From Pascua guehoae (taxonomy: Eukaryota > Basidiomycota > Tremellomycetes > Trichosporonales > Trichosporonaceae): 64,000 bases of DNA. The notes under the pieces are model-generated. The model was not told where the DNA came from and made no database searches. It worked only from the letters and a program-made list of their open reading frames with translations. Both the position numbers and the translations under genes were made by a program. The stretch lies in assembly GCA_001600415.1 (NCBI GenBank), contig BCJX01000014.1, positions 124,001-188,000 on the forward strand, in the 5' to 3' direction. Positions 10,787-20,340 of the stretch are shown piece by piece. Numbering within the stretch: the first letter of the stretch is position 1; the number at the start of each line of letters is the position of its first letter.

Positions 10787-12342
10787 TCAAAGACACACAG
10801 ACCCAGTACCCAGTACCCTAGACCAGGCCGAGAATACATGTTGCGCGTGGGAAATCGATCACAGCGAAGCGTGGTGGAAGGATGGCATACGGCTTATAGC
10901 TGCTGTTAATATGTTTGTCCGTGCATCTGAATAGGTTGGCGCATCCGAGGCTGTCACAACTGACCAGGCACGCCGTTGTCGCTGATTCTTGATGACGGCC
11001 ATGCTGCGTCGATGTAGGGTAGGTGTGCACGGTCGCGACAAGGATGCCCACCCAGGACAACGTGGTGTGGACGAGGCGAGTGGCGTCATTTGAAGTCATC
11101 TCACTCAACCCACTCACCTGTGAATGCCTCTGTGCCAGCTACCACTCAACCCGCCCTGGCAGTACTGCACGTCGGGATGCGGTCGACCAGGAGGGCTACG
11201 TACACGAGCTGGCCTTGATGTCGTAGTCGAGCAAGGACTGGAGAGACCGCCAACGCCGAGGCCTTGATAAAGGGCGCGGTGGGCACGACTGCGCGACCCT
11301 TGTCAAAGGTGCTGCTGTCGGTGCCGTGGAACTCCGTCTCGTGCTACTGGCTGAACTGTGAGGTCGTCGGGTATGCCACTCGGCCTGTCATTGTTCGCGA
11401 CTTGTATTCCTTTTCTCAACGGGAGGTGGGCAGTGAACCGGGACGTTGCCCCCTGCGAGAAAACGACCGGAATAATGCAAGTACGAAGTACCTGTGCCAT
11501 CCAGGAGTAGACGGCAGACGACATCGGTAGTTCTCGCCATGCCCGATGGTCACCACCGACTATGGTGCCCTTCTACGTCGTGTGGTGTCGAGTAATGCCT
11601 GCATTTGGCCCCAATTATGTACAGCGGGTTGATCATCTTCTGACAGGCAGATGTCATTGAAAACAACCCCACATGATAGGTCGGGCCGGCTGAGATCCCG
11701 CTTGTCCCGAGTACGCCGCTGTTGGAAGCCACACGAAGGCTTGTCCGCTAGGTTAGTCACCAATGCGATCGCTGGGCCCGTATTCTGATGAGAGTACTTG
11801 GTATCAATTGAGTTCCCGTACACATTGTATTGCATGGCATGTAACCCGCGTGTTTTCCCGTTATCGAACACTGTCCATCGAGGATACGAAAGTCGGCGAA
11901 CAGTCAGAGGGCCTGATAAGCCAAAGGGTACCAGCGGCACACTCCTATGGCCAAGCCCCTCTGGTGGCAGATAACGATAGCCTCGACTCAACATGTCAAG
12001 CAGATAAATGACCTGTCGAGGCTGTCTTTGTGTTCTCTGATCTCTGATCCATCTCTTGTCAGTGAAGGTAAATTGAACAGAGCCGCCACTCGCGTCATTT
12101 GGAGCAATGTTAATGTTGTTTACGTAAGCCACACAATTCAAGGCGCCTGTTGGTGTCACGTGTGCATGTTTGGCTTTCCCTGATGGGCGCGTCCTGGGCG
12201 GGAGACCCTTTGTTTCTGTTCTCTTCTTTGTCAGTCACCCCCCCTCCCCCCAACTTACTCGCACGCACTGCATACTACTGTTCCTGCATAACAACAGTCA
12301 CGCGACAAAGGTTGCCTTGCATATCCTTTCCTCTTTTTCGCC
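10787..12342. other. Intergenic region with atypical base composition
   Basis: About 1.5 kb between the LSB5-like and RCC2-PHD genes. The part from roughly 11550 to 12150 is visibly richer in A+T than its neighbours and contains one long minus-strand frame, listed separately. From 12230 to 12342 there is a C/T-rich leader for the downstream gene. I could not assemble a convincing spliced gene from the remaining fragments. Confidence 0.5.
11560..12159 (-). CDS. Unidentified open frame, possibly a gene relic
   Basis: A 199-residue frame with no family I recognise. It starts MTPTGALNC and includes the stretches FDNGKTRGLHAMQYNVYG and GPAIALVTNLADKPSCGF, which read like ordinary protein rather than low-complexity shadow translation. 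No opposite-strand gene explains it. Its G+C content looks lower than that of neighbouring genes, and no matching exons were found upstream or downstream despite several possible splice sites in the minus strand down to about 10980. It could be an exon of a decayed or poorly conserved secreted-protein gene, or chance. No function is proposed. Confidence 0.2.
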   Translation of the reverse strand: MTPTGALNCVAYVNNINIAPNDASGGSVQFTFTDKRWIRDQRTQRQPRQVIYLLDMLSRGYRYLPPEGLGHRSVPLVPFGLSGPLTVRRLSYPRWTVFDNGKTRGLHAMQYNVYGNSIDTKYSHQNTGPAIALVTNLADKPSCGFQQRRTRDKRDLSRPDLSCGVVFNDICLSEDDQPAVHNWGQMQALLDTTRRRRAP

Positions 12343-14749
12343 ATGTCAAACGAAAGCGCCGAGCCAGCATGGGGCCGTGGTGAGTACTGAAAAAGGGATG
12401 GACGCGATTGTTATCTGTCCAGTTTGGGCTTGCTGGGTATTCTAGAAATGACATGATTCCCCGGACGCGACGCGTGCTGACCTTGTTTTTCAAAGTGCTC
12501 CTAGCCGGCGGATCCGACTGGTATGTGTGCCTCATCCATCCATGACGGTTCATGACGGGCATTATTTGATCTCACCATCCAGGGCAACAAACGGTCTCAA
12601 GAACAGAAAGCATTCCGAGTAAGCACTTGCACTTTACACTGCGCCGCCGGCATCCCTCTGGCTGGTGCTGACAATGTTGCAGTGAGACGGATCTCCTGGG
12701 ACCGCACATCCTGCGCTCTCTGTGTCACGTCAAGGTGACCAAGATTCTTGCCGGATGCTCGTCCAACTATGCCATCGCCATTGACAGTGGGTGCACGCGA
12801 AGCCGCTTTCCGAACTCGCGCTGACGTCCTTTAGTCCGTGGCACAGCGCACATCTTTGGCAAGGTGCCCGGTCTCGGGCCAGAGAGCTCCAAAGGTGTGA
12901 TTCCCAGCACGGAACCGCTCATCTTTTCGCCCCGTGCCGTCGGGCATCCAGAGCTCAAGTGGGTCGATGGTGTGCTTGGCCGCTACCACTTCTTCTTGCT
13001 CGACAGCAACGGCGGCGTGTGGGCGTGTGGCAACAACTCTCAGAGCCAGCTTGGACTTGTGAGTAGACTCGCGTGACCTACGGCCTTCTTGTTTGGTTCA
13101 CGCAGTTTGAACCCGTACCTGACCGGCGCTGACATCCTCTGCAGCCTGCGTCCACTCCTTCTCTCTCCAAGCCCACGCAAATTAAGGGGCCGTGGGTGAA
13201 GGCTGGCGAAAAGATTGTTCAGGTGCGACTCTTTCACCTCATGCGTCCGCTCGCGCTCACCTTTGCAGGTCACGGCAGGCTGGTCATTCTCGCTCTTCCT
13301 CACCGACTCGGGCAAAGTGTACGCTACCGGCTCAACAGAACACGGCCAGCTGGGCAATGGCACCACAGGCGAACGGCTCATCAAGGCCGGAACACTTGGC
13401 TATGATCGCATACTGCCGCATCAGGTAAAGGGTGACCTGGAGGGAAAGAAGGTTATTCAGATTGCATCGGGCGCCCAGCACTCGCTTGCGCTCGTTGAAG
13501 GCGGCCACGTCTACGCCTGGGGCTACGCAGGCTTCAGCCGTCTTGGGCTCGGAGATCAGAATGACAAGTGAGTTCTCGAGGTGGGACTCGTGTGGCGTGG
13601 CTGACCCAGCACAGGCTCGTCCCCACTCTGGTCCCCATGTTCTCCGGACGAACACCAGCTGTCAGGGTATTTTGTGGTCCTTCATGTAGGTTTCTGACCA
13701 TTACCCTAGGAACGTCGGAGAGCGACTAACCTTCCAGCCTCGGTCGTCATCGACAAGCAGAGCCAGTTCAACTTGGCTGGCAAGTGGAAGGTGACGGGCG
13801 ACGGTACGTGCTGCCAGCCTACGGACCCGGTCGCTGATCAAACCAGGTTCATCGGGCCAGCCGTGGACGTACTTTAAGACGCTCGAGGAACGTGAGTTGC
13901 AATGGTGACGGCCAAGACTAATGGTACAGTTGGCCGTTGCAAACCCATGGCCGTTGCGCTAGGTGGTGCCACACACTTTATTACAACGCCCAACGAGGTT
14001 GGGAGCACACAAACCATCGGCTGGGGTCAAGGTTGCGTGAATGGAGGTGAGAACACGACTGATTGTATCTACTGGGCTAATTAAATAGAACTTGGCCTAG
14101 GTCCTGGCAAGAATAAGAGCTCGACGCAGCCTATTGAGATTGAGATGTTGAAGGGTGTGGACGTCATCGAGTAAGTCTGGACACTAGGCAGAGGAGCTGA
14201 CAACAGCGTTGCTGGTGGCCAATTCACCACGCTCTTCCTGGCGCGCCCCAATGCCCAACTCGGCGAGCTCGACCGATACCCGGTCCACATCGAGTCGCCA
14301 GATGTGTGCCTTGTGTGTGACGAAAAGGGCCCCTGTCCGCCAATGGAGTGTGAACGGGTATGTTGCATGGGCTGCGAGTTTCACCACGCTGACAGACAGT
14401 GCGACGCACCGTACCATTACCAGTGCCTCGACCCACCCCTCGACGCTATTCCAGAATGCGAATGGTTCTGTCCCGAATGCGAAAAGGAGGAAGCCGACGT
14501 TGGGCCAGAGGGCGAGGAAGTGTCGTTGGAGGCCAACGGAGATACCTACGAGTCCCCGAGTACGCCGGCAGGGACGCCGGGAAGGCGGCCGGACACGCCC
14601 TCGAAGCGCAGCACGGCATCAAAGCGTGGCGCGCCGCTGGACACTCCTCCCAAGCGGAGAGGCAGTGCAGCGCCGAATGGTGAGGTTTGCGTTGAGTGTG
14701 TAGTGCTATAGCTGACGGTTCAGGCTCGGCAAAGCGACAGCGTGCGTGA
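12343..14749 (+). CDS. RCC2-like beta-propeller protein with C-terminal PHD finger
   Basis: Fifteen exons give 546 residues (first 12343-12379, last 14724-14749). The N-terminal ~390 residues form an RCC1-type seven-blade propeller whose landmarks match RCC2/TD-60 more closely than RCC1: LLAGGSDW followed by LLGPHIL, YATGSTEHGQLGNGTTGE, SGAQHSLALVEGGHVYAWGY and FSRLGLGDQNDKLVPTLVPM. After the propeller comes a complete C4HC3 PHD finger at about residues 415-460: CLVC, MECERC, YHYQC and WFCPEC, which in other proteins reads histone tails. The tail is Ser/Thr/Pro-rich and ends in the basic KRQRA, a possible nuclear signal. RCC2 proteins act in mitotic chromatin and small-GTPase control; a chromatin-reading version is inferred. 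Animal RCC2 lacks the PHD finger, and the join is inside continuous, correctly phased exons, so it is not an obvious assembly fusion. Confidence 0.85.
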
Positions 14750-15452
14750 GCGACGGCATCTCCGTGACTGCTCTGCCGTGTGTCCACATTCTATCCCGTC
14801 CCTGGCGACCTTGGTACTCTACCAAAGCATATTCGCCGCCTTTTACGGTGGTCTCGGACTTTTTTTCGCTTCATTGTCTCTTTTGCGATGCTCACTCTAT
14901 GGCTGTCATGCTGCCATGCTGTCATGCTCTCATTCTGTCATTCTGTTATGCTGGTATGGACTATATGCCAATCTTGCTGCGAGTGGTAGTTGAGCAATGC
15001 GGATTGTTGACAGGTGCCTGTTTGCGATGGCTTGTGCCTCGCGCCTCGATCGTTTGGACCGTGGCCCACCAGGCCGCCAGGCCGCCAGGCCACCAGACTA
15101 GTCGATGCGTACTGTAGAATCTTCCGCATGCATAGTCGTGCGACTTGATGATCCGGCCGCTGCGTTGAGTCGGGCGTTGACTCGCGATGGACAGTATCTG
15201 TGGCTCATGGCGATTCATGTCAGGATCAGGGGGGTGTGTGTGTTTCCCGGTTCCGAGAGTCCAGTCTACTGTATGGAGTCCAGTCATCTGCCATTTGCCA
15301 CGTTGGACGTCACCAACTCTTTCGTGTCAACAACCAAAGCTTACAGCGGCAAACGGCACACATATATGAAAGCAATCGCCTCATCACTCTTTCTCCATCG
15401 CCCTCCCCTCCCTACATACTCTTACCCCTCCCGCAGTCTTTTCTACTCGACC
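14750..15452. other. Intergenic region upstream of the PARG gene
   Basis: Contains short imperfect repeats: alternating GTCATGCT/CATTCTGTC motifs (about 14905-14955) and three GGCCGCCA copies (about 15066-15095). A TATA-like CATATATGAA element lies at about 15361, some 90 bp before the PARG start, followed by a pyrimidine-rich leader. No gene seen. Confidence 0.5.
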
Positions 15453-16394
15453 ATGGCTTTCCGCGACGCCAACAAGTCTCTCTCGGCCCAGAACGAGGCC
15501 ATCATCGCCAACGGGTCGTACCTGACCTCATCAGGCCAGCGCGTCGACCTCGCAGCGTCGGTGGCGGCATCGTGTGCGGGCGTATGCTCGTACACTGAAG
15601 CCGACACGGCGGCGCTGTTGCAGCAGCAGAGCCCGACGCCCGGATCCAGTTTCCCCCGGTACAACACGCGGTTTGAGGTGACCAACGAGGCGAGTTCGGC
15701 GGCGGGTGCCCGTCTCCACAGCCAGCTGTCATCTTCACCCTCGACCTCGACCTCGACCACGGCCTCAACCTCGACGACGCCACCCCCCGCCCCCGCCGTC
15801 CTCAACTTTGCCTCTGCGCGCAACCCAGGCGGGGGATACCTAAACGGCGCGCGCGCGCAGGAGGAAGACGTCTGCCGCACCTCGGCGCTCTACACGACCC
15901 TCCTCCGCGCGCCCGACTACTACGCCTCGCACCGTGCCAGCCGCGACGGGCGCTACTCGCACCGCATCATCTGGTCGCCCAATGTGCCCGTGTACCGGTC
16001 CTCCTCGACGCGCGCGCTCCTCGACACACCCTACCCCATATCATTCATCACGTCGCCCGCACCCAACGCCGGGGCCGTCGCGCACCACGCGCCCCAGAAC
16101 GTCGCGTCGTGCGCCGCCGTGCTTCGCGAACGCGCCGCGCGCATCCTCGCCGTCGCCGCCACCCATGGCGTGACGCACATTGTCCTCGGCGCGTGGGGGT
16201 GTGGCGTCTTCCGCAACGACCCCGCCACCGTCGCCGACGCGTGGAAGACGCTCCTCGGCCCCGGCGGACGGTTCGAGGGCCGCTTTGACACGGTCGTCAT
16301 GGCAATCTATGATCGGTCAAAGAGCCAGGAGACGATGCGCGCCTTCAAGCTCGCGTTTCCAAAGGGGGCCGATACGGTCCATCGCGATTTCTAG
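15453..16394 (+). CDS. Microbial-type poly(ADP-ribose) glycohydrolase (TIGR02452 family)
   Basis: A macrodomain enzyme expected to cleave poly(ADP-ribose) from proteins. The 313-residue gene is intronless, unlike nearly all its neighbours. The diagnostic PARG signature GGG-x6-QEE is present as PGGGYLNGARAQEED near residue 130, preceded by the NFASARN strand that binds ADP-ribose and followed by CRTSALY. Further family landmarks are PNVPVYR, the helix-forming LRERAARILAVAATHG, and HIVLGAWGCGVFRNDP, with a FEGRFDTVVMAIYD strand close to the end. The start MAFRDANKSL is chosen because it begins the conserved N-terminal region; the upstream in-frame extension to 15105 is low-quality sequence. A Ser/Thr-rich insertion sits at residues 93-112. 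Single-domain PARGs of this type are common in bacteria and filamentous fungi. Confidence 0.9.
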   Translation: MAFRDANKSLSAQNEAIIANGSYLTSSGQRVDLAASVAASCAGVCSYTEADTAALLQQQSPTPGSSFPRYNTRFEVTNEASSAAGARLHSQLSSSPSTSTSTTASTSTTPPPAPAVLNFASARNPGGGYLNGARAQEEDVCRTSALYTTLLRAPDYYASHRASRDGRYSHRIIWSPNVPVYRSSSTRALLDTPYPISFITSPAPNAGAVAHHAPQNVASCAAVLRERAARILAVAATHGVTHIVLGAWGCGVFRNDPATVADAWKTLLGPGGRFEGRFDTVVMAIYDRSKSQETMRAFKLAFPKGADTVHRDF

Positions 16395-16460
16395 GCGCGT
16401 ACCGCCGTCAACGCGTGCGTTCAATGCACACACCGATTCCAAGGCGGCAGGCAAACATTC

Positions 16461-16556
16461 ACGACGAGGTAGCGCACAGTCACGATGAGGACGGTAGCGC
16501 ACAGTCACGATGAGGACGGTAGCGCACAGTCACGATGAGGACGGTAGCGCACATTC
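16461..16556. repeat. 25-bp tandem repeat, about 3.6 copies
   Basis: The unit GGTAGCGCACAGTCACGATG plus AGGAC recurs at 16468, 16493, 16518 and 16543 with a period of exactly 25 bp and almost no divergence. It lies 70 bp downstream of the PARG stop codon, probably in the 3' untranslated region. Confidence 0.9.
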
Positions 16557-17055
16557 GCCAGTGACCGCGCGGGTGGCAACAGTCTAGAGCACGACGATTC
16601 AACCTTTACGAGCACGATTCAACGCACATGCACGAGACAGATATTATTGAGACCAGCATCGACCCGACACGCAGGGATGCGTATGTGGATCCGTCGGGTA
16701 GAGTGTAGAATAATACAGCATTGTAGAGCAGACCGGCAGTTGAATTGTAGACCAGACATGAACGCGGCTTGCTGCCTTGCCTCGGCCTCCTCGTCCCGTC
16801 GTCAGTTGACCTGACTTTACTGGGCCGCTACCCGCTGCCACACCCATCTTTCCCGTGCCCGTGGTCGCAGAGACGCCTTGCTTGCGTGCGCCACCATTCT
16901 CACCATGCCTCCGACTCCTCGCGCGCGTTGCCCTCCGCCTCACACTTGGCCCGCTTGACCTGCTCGACTGCTCCACGTGTCCATCACAGTCTCATGTCCC
17001 CGTGTGCAGAGATCCCTCGCCTACAGCATCATCATCGTCACTGTATGCACACCGC

Positions 17056-18091
17056 CTACTCGTCGCGCGACTCGGTTCCGCGCGCCGCCTCGCGCAGCTC
17101 GATACGTTCGCGCTCGGCCTCCTTCTTCTTCTGCGCCGCAAGCTTGCGTTGCTGCGCGTGTCAGCGGGGTGTCCTATGGTCGGAGGCATCTGGGCACACG
17201 ACAGGGACCGTCTGCTCAGCCCAAGAGACAATGCACTCTTCTCCAGCCCAGATATGGCAGGTCAAGTCCTAGCCCCAGTCCCCAGTCCTGTCCTGTCCCA
17301 CCACCACCACCAGTGCCTCGCCCTCGACACAAACTCACCCTCTGTCGCCGTCCCTTTCCACGCTTTCCCTCGTTGCCAATAGCGACGTCGACATACAGCT
17401 CGCGCCTGCGCGCCGCCGCGGCGTCGGCGCGCGCACGCTCCTTCTTCTTGTCGCGCTTGCGCATGTGCTGCGCCATCGACGCCTTCATGAGCGCGCCGTA
17501 CGCCGCGTGGAAGGTCGGGAGGGACGACGCGGGTACCTGTGGGTCAGCATGTAGTTCTAAAACCTGAACGGGCAATGGTGCTGGCTCCGCTTCGTCCCTG
17601 GCCGGAAGAGAGATGCAGATGAATTGAGGTCACCACCTCTGACCATGGTCATTGCTTTCCTCCAGACTCACCCGTGTGGAGAAGTTTGTCTCCTGGTGTG
17701 TGCACCGAATGAGGACGTCGTACTCTGCGTCCGGGTCCATCATGGCCTGGTCGCCATCGTTCTCGTATGTATCTGTCGCATCAGTAACTGGCCCCAGCTG
17801 CCGTACAATCTACCCCGGCGGGTGCGCATGTCGCCGTAGTCCAGAGTGCAACGCGCGCGGGGATCTCCGTCGCACATGCACAAATCACCACAGCAGCATC
17901 GTTGCAACAAGGCATGGCCACTCGCGCTCGCAGGCCACTTACACCGCTTGTGCGAGAGCCAGATGGAGCCCTTTGACGGCCCCGCAAACGTCGCAGTCAG
18001 GCGAGTGAGGAACTGGGCGCGTCAGTGAGCGCTCCAGGACTGGGCCATGATCCCGGCTTACCTCGTCGGGGTTGACGAGCTCCTGCGGCAT
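17056..18091 (-). CDS. SRP14: Signal recognition particle 14-kDa subunit (Alu domain)
   Basis: SRP14 binds the Alu domain of SRP RNA with SRP9/SRP21 and contributes to elongation arrest during cotranslational targeting to the ER. Five exons (18062-18091, 17943-18012, 17672-17787, 17339-17536, 17056-17151) encode 169 residues. The fold is visible as FLTRLTATFAGPSKGSIWLS, then DVLIRCTHQETNFSTRVPAS, then FHAAYGALMKASMAQHMRKR followed by the basic DKKKERARAD that corresponds to the SRP14 C-terminal RNA-binding helix. Compared with the ~110-residue animal core there is a long, very basic extension (LAAQKKKEAERERIELREAA). The start MPQELVNPDE is the ATG nearest the conserved FLTRL block; an upstream in-frame ATG at 18256 is not needed. 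It shares a short divergent promoter region with FRG1. Confidence 0.9.
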
Positions 18092-18419
18092 GGTGATGAT
18101 GGGTATCGAGTGCGAGGGAGGAGGGCGATGTGGATGGTGAACTCGACCTTTGTCGTTGGTGTCGTCGTGTGCATGTCGTACCAACTCGATGTAGTCGCCA
18201 GTCGTTTGAGACATCAAAGGGGTGGGGGACACGTGACACAGGACCGGAAATTTCAATTAGTGTGCCTTAATGCTATCCTAATGTAAGAGTCTAGTTGATT
18301 TGAATGGTGTTTGTATTGGTGACAATTTGGTCCCGCTCGACCTCCACCTGCTGCCTCCCATGTCTCCAACACCCAGTCGAACTGTTACTCTTCCTTGTCA
18401 TTCAACCCCATCCAGCAAC
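18092..18419. promoter_or_regulatory. Short divergent promoter region, SRP14 and FRG1
   Basis: Only 328 bp separate the two start codons, so both promoters and leaders lie here. The FRG1 side ends in a C/T-rich leader. An A+T-richer patch (AATTTCAATTAG, about 18248-18262) is the best candidate for a nucleosome-poor core. Confidence 0.6.
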
Positions 18420-19756
18420 ATGTCGTCTGGCGTCGTGTCCAAAAAGCTCAAGTTTAAAGGAGACAAGCCGAAGAAGAAGAAGCGGTCCCACCGCCAAGTC
18501 ACCGGCGGCGATGAGCTCGAGGCAATGGCAACGGCCGACCCAACAGGTGAGCAGGCAGGCGAGCCTGCTGATATGCTTTCTATGCTCAGCAGGCATGGCC
18601 GAACTTTGCTCACGTCAGGCTGGATGTTTCCCGAGGATTCCATGGACATTACGGGCCCGACGTATATTCTCCTCCCGACGGAGCCGCTGACTTGTCTGGC
18701 TGTAAGTGCAGCTGTCCCGAGCTTTCCACTGAGCTGTACTAACTCCCCAGTGGGACCCGTCCCGGCAGCGCGTGTACGCGGCGCCTGTCGACGTGCCACA
18801 AGCCCCCGAGGGCGCCAACGACCTCACCTCGAGTGAGATTCTCCAGGCCGTCGAACCGACAGACGTCAACCACGTCTGGGTCGTCTCGCGGCTTGCAGGA
18901 AGCGAAGACGTGGTCAGCCTTCGTACGAGCACGTAAGTTTCCACTACTGGTACTCTCGCGGGCTCCATCTAACATGCAGGGGCACATTCCTGTCGGCGCT
19001 CCCGTCGGGCGCTCTGACAGCGACGGCAGCCTCGCGCGGCCCGCTGGAAGCGTTCAAGCCCCAGCTGACGCGGGACACGCTCTTCCCCGCCCTCCTCCTC
19101 AAGACACACGGGGAGACGTTTGTGTCTGCGCCTGCGAGCGACGAGGCGGTGATTTTCGCAAAGAAGGCCGAGCTCCGCGCCGACGCCGATGCAGAGGACG
19201 AGGGCGCGCGCCTGCGCGTAAAGTGCCAGCGGGAGCATGTGTTCAAGGCGCGCTTGGCGGCCGAGGCGCAGGCGGGGACGGGCAAGCGGAGAATGCTCGA
19301 CGACGGCCCTGCCGTTGGCAGTGTGGAGGACGAGTTGCGGCGAAAGTGAGTACCCCCCGGGTTTTGGAAGGGTGGAGGCCGGGTGGCGAGGTGGTGCATA
19401 CGCGGACATGAACGGGCAACGCAGGAGAGAACATGGAGGGGGTGGCCACAATAGTAGCAAGGCGCACCCACCGGTGGGTAAACGCTAACAGACAGCCGAG
19501 ACGCACAGGCGTGGGGTGCTGGCCGCCACGAAGTGTCATCGAGGGATAGGAGGGAAATCAAACGTGCTGCTCGTGAAGGACGGGCTGCAGAGGTGCTGCT
19601 TGACCGGAGGGCGGCGATGAAGAGGTATGTTGTTTTGACTGGCCAATGGGTGCATGTGCATGCTGCCACCCAGGGCCCGCATGGACATTGCCCATGCGGC
19701 ATGTGCAGCGTCATTTGTGTCATTGCTGACTCGACAGTGACCGTTACGCAAAGTAG
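18420..19756 (+). CDS. FRG1: FRG1-like nuclear RNA/actin-binding protein
   Basis: FRG1 is a nuclear and nucleolar protein with a fascin-like beta-trefoil, associated with spliceosomes and actin bundling in animals. Six exons (18420-18546, 18619-18701, 18751-18932, 18980-19345, 19496-19624, 19738-19756) give 301 residues. The N-terminus carries the expected lysine-rich nuclear signal KPKKKKRSHR; the trefoil begins at GWMFPEDSMDITGPTYILL and includes the GTFLSALPSG turn; the C-terminus has the family's charged helix and terminal motif (REGRAAEVLLDRRAAMKSDR then YAK), matching the DRYCK end of human FRG1. Exon 2 must start at 18619, not at the earlier CAG, for the frame to hold. The last exon is 19 nt. 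S. cerevisiae lacks this gene. Confidence 0.9.
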
Positions 19757-20340
19757 CAGGCGGGTCCGTTCCTTGTCGTATGCATGTACACTATACTATT
19801 ACCATGTTCTGTCTGCGCAGATGAGTGTTGCATGCTGTATGGAGCAAGTTGATACGGGAGTGGATGTCGATCAGAGGCCCAATGAACGAGTCGAAGTTGT
19901 GTCAGTCCTCATGGTCGTCATTCAGGCACGGCCTCCTCCGACTCGACCACCCACAGAGCGAGGGAGACCCACCACCAAGAACGTTGACTGGAATCCACCT
20001 ATAACACTACTGGTAGCCCTCATCTCATCTCATCTACACCCTTTGTCGCCACCACAACAACAATCCCTGTCCGGTGCTCTGCACCCCAGAAGTGCGTGTC
20101 CGGTGCCTGCAATGCCCCGCTGACGCCAGTGCCCAACCAGGTGTCCACCCCTCGCGCGCAACGACAACAACAACGACGCGGCCGAACCACAACCATCGCC
20201 AACACTGGCCTCCGTATACCCGGCTCGTACACCGTCCATTGTGCGCACGTCGCCCAGCGCGCGTAGGCCATTTTTTTTGTTCATCTAAACTCGACACACC
20301 CCCAACCGTGTTCACCATCCGCGTCCTGCCGCCGCTCGCC
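19757..20340. other. Intergenic region between FRG1 and the GTPBP-domain gene
   Basis: Carries the FRG1 3' end and the leader of the next gene. A CAACAACAA-type run lies at 20055-20180 and a T9 tract at 20271-20279. No gene was recognised. Confidence 0.5.
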
